Assembly (NCBI GenBank): GCA_910583685.1
Contig: CAJTXY010000041.1
Location: 1-9,574, forward strand
Origin: an uncultured Bacilli bacterium
GTDB lineage: Bacteria; Bacillota_I; Bacilli_A; RF39; UBA660
Direction of reading: 5' to 3'
DNA: 9,574 nt
Shown here: positions 1 to 6,424 of the stretch, in pieces
Layout of the letters: the number at the start of each line of letters is the position of its first letter
Numbering within the stretch: the first letter of the stretch is position 1
Notes under the pieces: model-generated
Database searches by the model: none
Seen by the model: the letters and a program-made list of their open reading frames with translations, nothing else
Told to the model about the DNA's origin: nothing
Translations under genes and position numbers: made by a program

Positions 1-1658
1 CCTTATATGCTATTTATAAGAAAGAGAAGATTACAAGAGTAGTAAACTTCAATGCTAACGGAAATACAGTAGCTGCAACAAGTAAAAGCTGTCAAATAGC
101 AGCAGTATATAATAATGCAACACAAGCGACAAGTTGTTCTGTTACAACTCCAGTCATTACTGCTCCAACTGCAACACCAACAGTAGTAGGTTATAACCAA
201 ACAGCAAGTGCTACTTCCTCACAAGTAGGAAGCAATACGACATTAACAGTTGATGCTACGAACAATGGAAAAACCTATTATGCAATTACTAGAAAAGAAG
301 CAGTGACAAGAAAAGCAACCTATACCAAAAATGGAGGAGTCAGTGCCATAGGAAAGACGAGTGACTCTTGTACCATTGCGGCAACCTATAATGGAACAGC
401 CCAGGCAACAAGTTGTAATGTGACATTACCGACTGTTACTCAACTTACAGGTTATAATACAGGATTTTGGTCGACAAGTACTACTGCCACTAGTGGAACG
501 GCAGCAGGAAAAGCAGTAGCATTAAGTGGTGATACTACTTATTATGCGAGGGCACTTGATACTACAAAACCGGTGTGGACTTTAGTTAGTGTAAGCCCTT
601 CTAGTGGAAATGTAGGATCAGGAAGTACAGTAAAAATAACCTTTAAAGGAACCGATACCTCAGGGGCAGTAACATCCACCCTAACAGCAGCAAATATTAC
701 AGTCAAAGCGGGAAGTACAACAGTAACGCCAAGTACTAAAACTTTAAGTGCTGCAACTGCGGTTACAAATGGAAAGCAGTATACGCTAACGCTTTCTGGA
801 ATATCAGTGGATGGGGCGATATCGATTACCATTGCGGCAAATACCTTAAAAGATGGAAGTGGTAATGCAAATGTGGCTTCCGCCCTTACAACATCAGTAG
901 TTGTAAAATCAGTTAGTATTAGAGTGGCTACGGTTAGAGGGGGTAGTGCTGCATCTGCTAAAACATTGGCTTCTGTTGGAGAGAGCGTTTCCTTTTCTGT
1001 AACACCAGGTAGTTCTAATTGGACTTATCAAGGGGCAACCTTAGTATGTAGTAGTGGAACAAAGACCACTTTAAATAGTAGTACAAAATCATTTACTACG
1101 AATGCTAACTGTAAAAGTGTAACAATTTATCCTAGTTGGAAGAGAAATGATATGGTTGTTCATCAATATCCTAACACTAATATTACGGCAGGAATGGGGA
1201 ACCAAAAAGAACTTATGGGGCAGGCTGGCTCTGGGATTACTATTAAATTTGCTAACGGAACTACCACTTTTCAAAAAAGAGCATCAATAATAAATTCTGA
1301 TACGCAAATATCTACAACTAATATGTATGAAATTAAGGATTTTGATTTCTTATATGCTAGTATTTGGTGTGATGGTGATCAAGGTGGTTTTATTCCCAAT
1401 TTTAGAGTGGGAATTACAGAAAACAGAAATACCTTTATTTCAACACTGAGCGGCCAGAATGCACTGGTTAAAATATCGGCCACTAATACATGGTATACTG
1501 CCGCATTAAATATCTCTTCGTTTAATACTAAAAAGTATTATATTGCGGAAGAAATGGCTATTACAAATGGGGGAAGTTATTTTGCTAGTTGTGATTGTGA
1601 TAAGGTTTGGTTTGTAGGTCATACCTATAGTTATAATGATACAGGTGCAGGGCTTTGA
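1..1658 (+). CDS. Repeat-containing secreted/surface protein, 5'-truncated by the window edge
   Basis: The reading frame is open from base 3, the first complete codon, to the TGA at 1656-1658, giving 551 visible residues; the true start lies outside the window. The GTG at 303 lies inside a repeat and is not the start. Order of parts: two tandem repeats (visible residues about 2-92 and 93-180), each with a C-x14-C pair and ending in a T-Y-Y-A-type motif; an Ig-like beta domain (about 190-303) opening with T-K-P and running through V-S-P-S-S-G; then about 248 residues not recognised, rich in Thr, Ser, Asn and aromatics, with further cysteines including C-D-C near the end. Composition (Thr/Ser/Ala rich, few charges) and repeats fit an extracellular adhesin-like protein; this is inference. 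No LPXTG motif or C-terminal membrane helix is present, so any anchoring must lie upstream or be non-covalent. A terminator follows at once, so the gene ends its transcript. Confidence 0.8.
   Translation, partial: LYAIYKKEKITRVVNFNANGNTVAATSKSCQIAAVYNNATQATSCSVTTPVITAPTATPTVVGYNQTASATSSQVGSNTTLTVDATNNGKTYYAITRKEAVTRKATYTKNGGVSAIGKTSDSCTIAATYNGTAQATSCNVTLPTVTQLTGYNTGFWSTSTTATSGTAAGKAVALSGDTTYYARALDTTKPVWTLVSVSPSSGNVGSGSTVKITFKGTDTSGAVTSTLTAANITVKAGSTTVTPSTKTLSAATAVTNGKQYTLTLSGISVDGAISITIAANTLKDGSGNANVASALTTSVVVKSVSIRVATVRGGSAASAKTLASVGESVSFSVTPGSSNWTYQGATLVCSSGTKTTLNSSTKSFTTNANCKSVTIYPSWKRNDMVVHQYPNTNITAGMGNQKELMGQAGSGITIKFANGTTTFQKRASIINSDTQISTTNMYEIKDFDFLYASIWCDGDQGGFIPNFRVGITENRNTFISTLSGQNALVKISATNTWYTAALNISSFNTKKYYIAEEMAITNGGSYFASCDCDKVWFVGHTYSYNDTGAGL
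6..278 (+). repeat. Surface-protein repeat unit 1 (about 91 codons)
   Basis: This protein-level repeat begins at the Y-A-I-Y-K-K-E-K-I-T-R segment and aligns with Y-A-I-T-R-K-E-A-V-T-R of the next unit. Shared landmarks are an N-G turn, an S-C, a Y-N, an A-T-S-C exactly 15 residues after the first cysteine, a G-Y-N and a closing T-Y-Y. Its opening residues look like the end of a preceding unit, so more copies probably lie upstream of the window. Confidence 0.75.
279..542 (+). repeat. Surface-protein repeat unit 2 (about 88 codons)
   Basis: This is the second copy of the unit. Its cysteine codons are at 369-371 and 414-416, the same C-x14-C spacing as in unit 1 (90-92 and 135-137). DNA identity is highest around the second cysteine (both carry GACAAGTTGT or CAACAAGTTGT-type sequence) and lower elsewhere, so the duplication is old. 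The unit ends at T-T-Y-Y-A before the Ig-like domain. Confidence 0.75.
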
Positions 1659-1677
1659 TAAATAATTGTTTAGGATT

Positions 1678-1700
1678 GAAGAGGAACTTCCTCTTTTCTT
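1678..1700 (+). terminator. Rho-independent terminator of the surface-protein gene
   Basis: A stem AAGAGG (1679-1684) pairs with CCTCTT (1690-1695) around a five-base loop, AACTT, and is followed by TTCTTTTATAATTTT. It starts 20 bases after the stop codon. The stem is short but GC-containing and the U-rich tail is clear. Confidence 0.75.
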
Positions 1701-1722
1701 TTATAATTTTGTCGAAAGTTGT

Positions 1723-1750
1723 AGCACAACATAAAAAAATATGTTATGCT
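1723..1750. promoter_or_regulatory. Imperfect 11-bp palindrome, possible operator, upstream of the GNAT gene
   Basis: AGCACAACATA (1723-1733) and TATGTTATGCT (1740-1750) are inverted repeats with 10 of 11 positions paired, separated by six A residues. A second, overlapping inverted repeat, GTTGT-AGC-ACAAC, lies at 1718-1730. The right arm coincides with the candidate extended -10 element, so a bound regulator would block the promoter. A hairpin role in RNA is the alternative. Confidence 0.4.
1742..1750 (+). promoter_or_regulatory. Candidate extended -10 promoter of the GNAT/membrane-protein unit
   Basis: TGTTATGCT fits the extended -10 pattern TG-n-TATnnT. No good -35 box stands at 17 bases; TTGTAG (1719-1724) is 20 bases away. 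Extended -10 promoters can work without a -35 box. A start near 1757 would give a leader of about 32 bases. It lies between the upstream terminator and the gene, which is where a promoter is needed. Confidence 0.35.
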
Positions 1751-1788
1751 AAAAAAGTAGAAATTATAGAATAAGAGGGAGTGTAGAG

Positions 1789-2232
1789 ATGGAAGTAACA
1801 TTTAGAAAAGCAAGAGAAGAAGATTTGGAGGGAATGATTCGTTTAACTAATGAATGTTTTGAAGAAAATACTTCACTTGCTTATGCTCAAAAAATATTTG
1901 CTGCGACTAAGAATGATCCTAATAATATTTATTTAGTTGGAATTGAAAATAATAAAATTATTGCCCTTACGAAGATTACAATTATTAGAACTATTTTTGA
2001 AGGTATGAATAATTTTGCGATTTTGAATCACGTATGTGTAAAGCCAGAGTATCGTCGCCATCATCTTGGGACTAGGATGTTAGAAATTATAGAAAAAATT
2101 TGTATTGAACAAGGATGCAAAACAATTAAACTATGGTCTAAAAATTTTAGGGTTCCTGCCCATAAGTGTTATAAAAGATTTGGTTTTATCTTGGATGAAG
2201 CGGGATTTTTTGAAAAAGAAATTAACAAGTAG
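1789..2232 (+). CDS. GNAT family N-acetyltransferase
   Basis: This 147-residue protein has the size of a single GNAT domain, which moves an acetyl group from acetyl-CoA to an amine. Visible signs are an N-terminal F-R-K-A-R-E-E-D strand and helix, the acetyl-CoA-binding motif A (residues about 81-98, V-K-P-E-Y-R-R-H-H-L-G-T, matching the R/Q-x-x-G-x-G/A pattern in relaxed form), and the C-terminal H-K-C-Y-K-R-F-G-F (125-133) with the tyrosine often used as general acid. The start has a good GAGGGAG ribosome site seven bases upstream. The stop codon overlaps the ribosome site of the next gene, so the two are co-transcribed and probably co-translated. The substrate cannot be told from sequence: small molecule, peptide and antibiotic are all open. 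Confidence 0.9.
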   Translation: MEVTFRKAREEDLEGMIRLTNECFEENTSLAYAQKIFAATKNDPNNIYLVGIENNKIIALTKITIIRTIFEGMNNFAILNHVCVKPEYRRHHLGTRMLEIIEKICIEQGCKTIKLWSKNFRVPAHKCYKRFGFILDEAGFFEKEINK

Positions 2233-2235
2233 GAG
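2231..2235 (+). promoter_or_regulatory. Ribosome binding site that sets the start at ATG 2244
   Basis: AGGAG overlaps the TAG stop of the acetyltransferase gene and stands eight bases before ATG 2244. The in-frame GTG at 2235 begins on the last base of this site, so it cannot be served by it. Confidence 0.75.
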
Positions 2236-2243
2236 TGGTTTTT

Positions 2244-3425
2244 ATGAATATTGAAAAGATTTATATCGGTGGGTGGTATCAAAGAACTACATTGCAACTT
2301 AGTGAAATTTATGACTTTGTTCGTGAAGGCACATCAGAACTTGCCTTAGATAAGAAAAGGCTAGTGAAATTGCATAATGATTTAAATATGAAAGAAATAG
2401 AATATGGGGTTGATGGTCTTGAATACTTGATGATTACAACACAAGATGGGATTCAGGTAAAAATATTTGAAGATGGTCTCATTGTACTAAGTGATACTGA
2501 TGTAAATGAGTTTTCCTTATTTAAAGATATAGATACTTTGGCTGATTATTATGAGAATAGACTTTCTCCTGCTATTAGTTATCTGTTTAGTCTAGGTGCA
2601 CCAGTGCCAAAAGAACTTGCCAATATTGAAACTATTTACCCATACTTTATTGTTTTAAATAAGGCAACAAAAGCAAATATTCAGGCATTGCTTAGTAGAA
2701 CAGATAAAGAGAAATATTTTGAATTTTCAAATAAAGATTATGATGTTGTAAGAGGGGATAAATACTATTTTATTAATCACAAGACAACAGACTTTCAAAG
2801 AATTGAGAGATATGTAGAAGAACAAATTTTTATACGTGAGTTTAAAGGACAACTTCATCGTTATTTAAATTTACATCGTATTATTTGGGAGAAAATTGAT
2901 GCCGTAAAGGAAAATGCAAAAGTTAAAGGAAAAGATATTGTTGCCTTTACTAGTAAGATTGATGGCTATAAAAAGACTGTTAATTTGATTGATTCTCGTA
3001 TTAATCAGATGAATACTTATATTAAAACTCGCGAGAAAATTGCAAAAAATGATGAAAAATTGGCAGAGTCTCTTGATCTTATTGGTTATCGTTATGAAAC
3101 TTTGATTAATACTGTTTCTTATATGCAACAGATTTGGGCAATGACAAAAAGTTATTTAAATTCTGCTGATCAACTATTTCGTAATTTAGAGTCACAAGTA
3201 ACTGAAAAATCTGTTAAGAGCTTAACTATTGTTACTTCGATGGGTGTTGGTGCTTCTTTAATTGATTTATTTACAGAATCAGCTCCTACTTTTTCGAAAT
3301 TTGGGATTTTATATTTCTTTATTTTAGCTTTTGTTGGTTATGGTGCCAATAAATTAATGAAGGCTATTTCTGAGAATCGAAGATATGAAATTTCTGATAT
3401 TGAGTATGATAAAAATATAAAATAA
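2244..3425 (+). CDS. Coiled-coil membrane protein of unknown function, two C-terminal membrane helices
   Basis: The protein has 393 residues and no signal peptide. Its first 160 residues are a soluble alpha/beta region opening with I-Y-I-G-G-W-Y-Q-R-T-T. A long helical stretch, likely coiled coil, runs from about 195 to 320 (R-I-E-R-Y-V-E-E, then repeated I-D-x-R-I-N-Q-type heptads). Two hydrophobic segments follow (about 325-343 and 352-371) with a short loop, then a charged tail. This build resembles CorA-type transporters and the DUF155 (RMD1/Sif2) family, whose members have a helical region before C-terminal membrane helices. The CorA signature G-M-N is absent, so Mg2+ transport is not supported; the DUF155 likeness is only an impression. 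It is probably membrane-anchored with its bulk in the cytoplasm. It is the second gene of a unit with a GNAT enzyme. Its function is unknown. Confidence 0.85.
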   Translation: MNIEKIYIGGWYQRTTLQLSEIYDFVREGTSELALDKKRLVKLHNDLNMKEIEYGVDGLEYLMITTQDGIQVKIFEDGLIVLSDTDVNEFSLFKDIDTLADYYENRLSPAISYLFSLGAPVPKELANIETIYPYFIVLNKATKANIQALLSRTDKEKYFEFSNKDYDVVRGDKYYFINHKTTDFQRIERYVEEQIFIREFKGQLHRYLNLHRIIWEKIDAVKENAKVKGKDIVAFTSKIDGYKKTVNLIDSRINQMNTYIKTREKIAKNDEKLAESLDLIGYRYETLINTVSYMQQIWAMTKSYLNSADQLFRNLESQVTEKSVKSLTIVTSMGVGASLIDLFTESAPTFSKFGILYFFILAFVGYGANKLMKAISENRRYEISDIEYDKNIK

Positions 3426-3429
3426 ATAA

Positions 3430-3468
3430 AAAAACAGCAGTTTAGTTTGACTCTTGACTGTTGTTTTT
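3430..3468. terminator. Bidirectional terminator between the membrane-protein gene and sspI
   Basis: AAAAACAGCAGT (3430-3441) pairs with ACTGTTGTTTTT (3457-3468) over 12 positions, including one G-U pair, around a 15-base loop. T-rich tracts follow on both strands (TTTTTAGTTTTTT on plus; T-rich complement of 3421-3434 on minus). It ends both convergent transcripts. The last codons and the stop of sspI lie within the loop and right arm. Confidence 0.85.
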
Positions 3469-3681
3469 AGTTTTTTCTTCTACGGTTTTTTTAATAATAT
3501 CTAGCATTTTATTTTTCATCTCTTGATCGGCACCTTCCCAGATTAATTCTAGAAAAACACCCATACCAGGTAGTGTTACCTCATCGCCTTCTGCAATAGA
3601 CTCTTCAATCGCACTGCGAAGTTGATCATAGTTATCTCCCTTAAAATTATTAATAATATGGTCTCTTATGTTAATGTCCAT
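3442..3681 (-). CDS. sspI: Small acid-soluble spore protein SspI
   Basis: This 79-residue protein matches the SspI (SASP-I) family: M-D-I-N-I-R-D start, a G-D-N-Y-D-Q-L helix, E-G-D-E followed by L-P-G-M-G-V (residues 37-42), F-L-E-L-I-W-E-G-A and a C-terminal K-N-K-M-L-D helix. In Bacillus subtilis the homologue is about 71 residues, so this one has a slightly longer polar tail, K-N-N-S-Q-E-S-N, which is coded inside the terminator hairpin. SspI is a minor spore-core protein made in the forespore, normally under sigma G. The start is clear: AGGAGG at 3690-3695 stands eight bases upstream of the ATG. It is transcribed alone, divergent from lemA and convergent with the membrane-protein gene. 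In B. subtilis sspI sits beside the SpoU-family gene ysgA; a SpoU gene also lies about 3.5 kb away here. Confidence 0.88.
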   Translation of the reverse strand: MDINIRDHIINNFKGDNYDQLRSAIEESIAEGDEVTLPGMGVFLELIWEGADQEMKNKMLDIIKKTVEEKTKNNSQESN

Positions 3682-3700
3682 TGTATCATCCTCCTAATCA

Positions 3701-3729
3701 TAGTGTAGAACAAATTAATAAAAATATAC
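3701..3729 (-). promoter_or_regulatory. Possible sigma-G-like promoter of sspI
   Basis: Read on the minus strand, GTATA (3725-3729) is followed after 17 bases by TACACTA (3701-3707), which matches the forespore -10 consensus CATnnTA in part. The family's known forespore expression makes such a promoter likely. The weak point is that the start would fall near 3694, inside the ribosome site. Another candidate is the CAATGTA stretch a little further upstream. Confidence 0.2.
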
Positions 3730-3819
3730 ATTGATAATACAATTTGTAATTATTTTGAATTAGAGTTTGTCATAAATAGTAAAATACTTCTCTTTTTTTA
3801 CTAATTTCTATATTTTTAC

Positions 3820-3848
3820 TTTTCAAAATAGAATAGAAAGCGTATACT
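3820..3848 (+). promoter_or_regulatory. Candidate sigma-A promoter of lemA
   Basis: TTTTCA (3820-3825) and TATACT (3843-3848) are spaced by 17 bases, with 4 of 6 and 5 of 6 matches to the consensus. The start would be near 3855, leaving a leader of only about 15 bases that begins at the AAGGAGG site. TAGAAT at 3829-3834 is an alternative -10 without a good -35. Confidence 0.4.
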
Positions 3849-3869
3849 TAGTATAAGGAGGAGAAAAAT

Positions 3870-4427
3870 ATGCCAGTATGGTTAATTGTAATTATTGTTA
3901 TTATTGTACTTATTTTACTTTGGTTTTTTGCAACGTATAACAGTTTGATTGTTTTAAGGAATAGAGTGAAGGATCAATGGTCTCAGATTGATGTACACTT
4001 AAAAAGAAGGGCAGATTTAATTCCTAATTTAGTAGAGACAATTAAAGGTTATGCAAAGCATGAGAAGGAAACACTTGAAGATGTGGTAAAAGCACGTAAT
4101 ACTTTTACTAGCGCTAAAACTCCAGAAGAAGAGATGAAAGCAAGTGGAGAACTTACACAAGCGTTGTCTAGATTAATGGTTTTAAGCGAGTCTTATCCAG
4201 AATTAAAAGCAAATGAGAACTTTTTAGGATTACAGAATGACTTAAAAGATTGTGAAGATAAAATTAGTACAATGAGACAGTTTTATAATGATACAGTCTT
4301 GAAATATAATAATAAAGTAGAAGTGATTCCATCTAATATCGTTGCAAATATGTGTCATTTTAAACAAGCATCATTTTTTGAGATTGCAAGTGAAGAGAGG
4401 AATGTACCAAAAGTATCATTTGAATAA
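3870..4427 (+). CDS. lemA: LemA family membrane protein
   Basis: The 185-residue length is typical of LemA. A single N-terminal membrane helix (residues about 3-22, almost only I, V, L, W and F) is followed by Y-N-S-L-I-V-L-R-N-R-V-K and W-S-Q-I-D-V-H-L-K-R-R-A-D-L-I-P-N-L-V, the family hallmark. The C-terminal helix carries R-Q-F-Y-N-D-T and Y-N-N-K-V, then the tail F-F-E and P-K-V-S-F. The body is a helical bundle, expected outside the membrane. The biochemical role of LemA proteins is not established. AAGGAGG stands eight bases before the ATG. The DUF2207 gene follows in the same direction, a pairing common in Bacillota. The stop codon lies at the base of a hairpin that may limit read-through. 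Confidence 0.95.
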   Translation: MPVWLIVIIVIIVLILLWFFATYNSLIVLRNRVKDQWSQIDVHLKRRADLIPNLVETIKGYAKHEKETLEDVVKARNTFTSAKTPEEEMKASGELTQALSRLMVLSESYPELKANENFLGLQNDLKDCEDKISTMRQFYNDTVLKYNNKVEVIPSNIVANMCHFKQASFFEIASEERNVPKVSFE

Positions 4428-4451
4428 AACTTGCATTTTGCAAGTTTTTTT
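4426..4451 (+). terminator. Intrinsic terminator or attenuator between lemA and the DUF2207 gene
   Basis: AAAACTTGCA (4426-4435) and TGCAAGTTTT (4439-4448) form a perfect 10-bp stem with a three-base TTT loop, followed by further T residues to 4451. The left arm starts within the lemA stop codon. Only 21 bases separate it from the next start codon, too few for a separate promoter, so the downstream gene probably depends on read-through. Confidence 0.75.
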
Positions 4452-4455
4452 CGGT

Positions 4456-4465
4456 AGAGAAGAGG
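4456..4465 (+). promoter_or_regulatory. Ribosome binding site that sets the start at ATG 4473
   Basis: AGAGAAGAGG ends seven bases before ATG 4473 but only one base before the in-frame ATG 4467, which is too close to be used. This removes two residues from the longest reading and gives an ordinary K-K-K signal-peptide start. Confidence 0.65.
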
Positions 4466-4472
4466 AATGCTT

Positions 4473-6368
4473 ATGAAGAAAAAATTAGTTTTTATTTTGT
4501 TATTATCTAGCTTTTTTATATTACCATTCCCGGTTTTTGCTAAAGATAATACAAAAAGAATGTATATTAGTATGGATGTTTTAGAGGATGGTTCTATCAA
4601 GGTAGTTGAAGTGGCGGAGCTTTCTGGTGAGTATAATGGGCGACTTCGAAATCTTGAATATCAAAATACTTCTGTTAAACAATTTACTGGGGATTATGAG
4701 GACTTTAAAGGTAGTAGTATTTATAACGGAAGTGCTATTGTCGACTTGAAGGTATGTGAAACTTCACTTACTTTTAATGAAGATAACTTGGGTAGTTGTG
4801 AAAGAGAATATAGGGAAGTGTCTTATGGTTCTTCTGGTATGAGTGGTGTTTATGAGAAGATAGATACTGTGAATGGAGTAAATTTAAAAATTTATAATCC
4901 GGCAAGTAGAAAAAAGGCTTTTTATCTTTCCTATACTCTTAAAGATGTAGTAGTTGTTCATAATGATGTTGCAGAAATTGCTTGGAATATTTTAGGGGAT
5001 TCTTATGAGGAGAATATTGATGATTTAAAAGTATGGGTGAATTTACCAAAGAAGGATTCTGATTTACGAGTTTTTCTAAAGGGTAGCAAAAATATACTCA
5101 ATGGTGAAATTACGCGTGAGAATGATCAAACGGCTTATATTTATTATGACTTTCTAGGTGCTTATAATCCTGTTACTGTTCGAATGATGTTTGATAAAAG
5201 TATGGTATCGACTGCTACTAAATTTAGTGGTGTAGATGGACGAAGTTCTATTTTGAAAGTGGAGAAGGAATCAGCAGAAGAAGCAAATAAAATTAGAGAT
5301 CAGATTAAAAGGCAAAATGCTATTGTTATTGGTATTACTATTCTTTGGTTTCTATTGGCGTTTTTAGCATTTTTCTATTTTCTTATTTCTAAGAAAAAGA
5401 ACAATAAGGTGGATTTTCATCAGGATTATTATCGTGATTTTCCAGGTGATTATGGTCCCGAGATACTAGAATATTTATTAAAAAAACAAGTAACTGATAA
5501 AGGGATGTCTGCTGCCCTTTTAAATCTTGTTCATAAAAAGGCTTTAAAGGTAGAAGATAACCCCAAACTTAAGAAAGATTATTTTTTAGTTTTAACTGAT
5601 CCTGATATGGCAGGTTTTACGCCGAATGAGGAAGTGTTGTGTAAGAATTTTATTTCTGTTATTGGAGATGGTAAGCAGGTTTCTCTTGCAAAAATAAAAA
5701 GTTATGGGAAAGATATTAACAAGGCTCAGTTATTTATTAATCAGTATCATATTTGGAAGAGAAATGCTATTTCAGAGGGAAAGCAAAAAGGCTTTTTTGA
5801 TCAGGTGCATAGGAGCCAGGTGATTGCTGCTATTGTAGGGGTTATGTCTTCTTTGATTGTCTATCTTAATGTGGCGTTTCAGACTGGATTTATTTTAGGC
5901 TATTTAGCGATTGTCTTTGGTATTTTTGAGCTCCTTTTTGCAATGAGTTACTCTTTCAAAACAGAGAAGGGGGCTTTAGAATATGCTAAATGGCAAGCAT
6001 TTAAGAGATTTTTGGAAGACTTTGGAATGATGGATGAAAAGGAACTTCCTGAAGTAAAATTATGGGGAAAATATTTGGTTTATGCTACTATTTTGGGATG
6101 TGCAGAGACATTAGAGAAAACAATGAAGATTCGAATGGATGCTATGAATATTGATGAGAGTAGTAATCTTTATTTAGATTATTATTATACCAATCGTCTA
6201 ATGCGGGCTGGCTTTTACTCTACAATTTCTTCTTCTGTTAGTACAGCATTATCTTCTTCTAGGTCTTCTATTGCGTCAAGTTCTTCTTCCTCTTCTTCTG
6301 GTTTTGGAGGCGGTTCCTCTTTTGGAGGCGGTTCCTTTGGAGGAGGTGGAGGTGGTGGACGTTTCTGA
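4473..6368 (+). CDS. DUF2207 domain membrane protein with Ser/Gly-rich tail
   Basis: The 631-residue protein has the usual DUF2207 layout. A signal peptide (K-K-K, hydrophobic core, then V-F-A-K at about 20-24) leads to an extracellular beta-rich domain (about 28-240) with M-D-V-L-E-D-G-S-I-K-V-V-E near its start. One membrane helix (about 282-306) is followed by a cytoplasmic part with P-E-I-L-E-Y-L-L-K and a winged-helix-like stretch, then two helices (about 449-470 and 472-492). After them comes the conserved W-Q-A-F-K-R-F-L-E-D-F and L-W-G-K-Y-L-V-Y-A-T-I-L-G block (about 507-542). The end is a long serine run and then G-G-G-S and G-G-G repeats closing with G-R-F, common in this family. 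The function is unknown; the family is often beside lemA, as here. The gene likely shares the lemA promoter, reduced by the hairpin between them. Confidence 0.9.
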   Translation: MKKKLVFILLLSSFFILPFPVFAKDNTKRMYISMDVLEDGSIKVVEVAELSGEYNGRLRNLEYQNTSVKQFTGDYEDFKGSSIYNGSAIVDLKVCETSLTFNEDNLGSCEREYREVSYGSSGMSGVYEKIDTVNGVNLKIYNPASRKKAFYLSYTLKDVVVVHNDVAEIAWNILGDSYEENIDDLKVWVNLPKKDSDLRVFLKGSKNILNGEITRENDQTAYIYYDFLGAYNPVTVRMMFDKSMVSTATKFSGVDGRSSILKVEKESAEEANKIRDQIKRQNAIVIGITILWFLLAFLAFFYFLISKKKNNKVDFHQDYYRDFPGDYGPEILEYLLKKQVTDKGMSAALLNLVHKKALKVEDNPKLKKDYFLVLTDPDMAGFTPNEEVLCKNFISVIGDGKQVSLAKIKSYGKDINKAQLFINQYHIWKRNAISEGKQKGFFDQVHRSQVIAAIVGVMSSLIVYLNVAFQTGFILGYLAIVFGIFELLFAMSYSFKTEKGALEYAKWQAFKRFLEDFGMMDEKELPEVKLWGKYLVYATILGCAETLEKTMKIRMDAMNIDESSNLYLDYYYTNRLMRAGFYSTISSSVSTALSSSRSSIASSSSSSSSGFGGGSSFGGGSFGGGGGGGRF

Positions 6369-6390
6369 AAATAGATAAGGTATTATAAAC

Positions 6391-6418
6391 TTGGGAACTT
6401 TTTATTAAATTTTATAGT
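6391..6418 (+). promoter_or_regulatory. Candidate promoter upstream of the metallopeptidase/trmD unit (distal)
   Basis: TTGGGA (6391-6396) and TATAGT (6413-6418) are spaced by 16 bases, with 4 of 6 and 5 of 6 consensus matches. Transcription would start near 6425, at the base of the hairpin at 6425-6449, so the transcript would open with that hairpin. This makes it less likely as the only promoter. Confidence 0.25.
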
Positions 6419-6424
6419 TTACAG

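Noticed and set aside
3..200. Minus-strand open frame opposite the surface repeat
   Set aside because: It is antisense to a clear coding repeat, has cysteine- and tyrosine-heavy nonsense composition and no ribosome site. The same holds for the minus-strand frames at 542-832, 1089-1274, 2871-3128 and 4355-4600.
303..305. GTG as the start of the surface-protein gene
   Set aside because: The frame is open all the way to base 3, the codon lies inside a repeat, and no ribosome site precedes it.
6..542. CRISPR or other DNA-level repeat array
   Set aside because: Repeat similarity is in the protein, with a period near 270-280 bases and diverged DNA; no short identical repeats with unique spacers were seen anywhere in the window.
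2235..2243. GTG 2235 as start of the membrane-protein gene
   Set aside because: It overlaps its own would-be ribosome site; ATG 2244 is correctly spaced from AGGAG.
2244..3425. Membrane protein as a CorA magnesium transporter
   Set aside because: The overall build is similar, but the G-M-N motif after the first membrane helix is missing, so the name would be unsupported.
3442..3681. Minus-strand small protein as a toxin or antitoxin
   Set aside because: It has no small partner gene, and its sequence matches the SspI spore protein family along its length.
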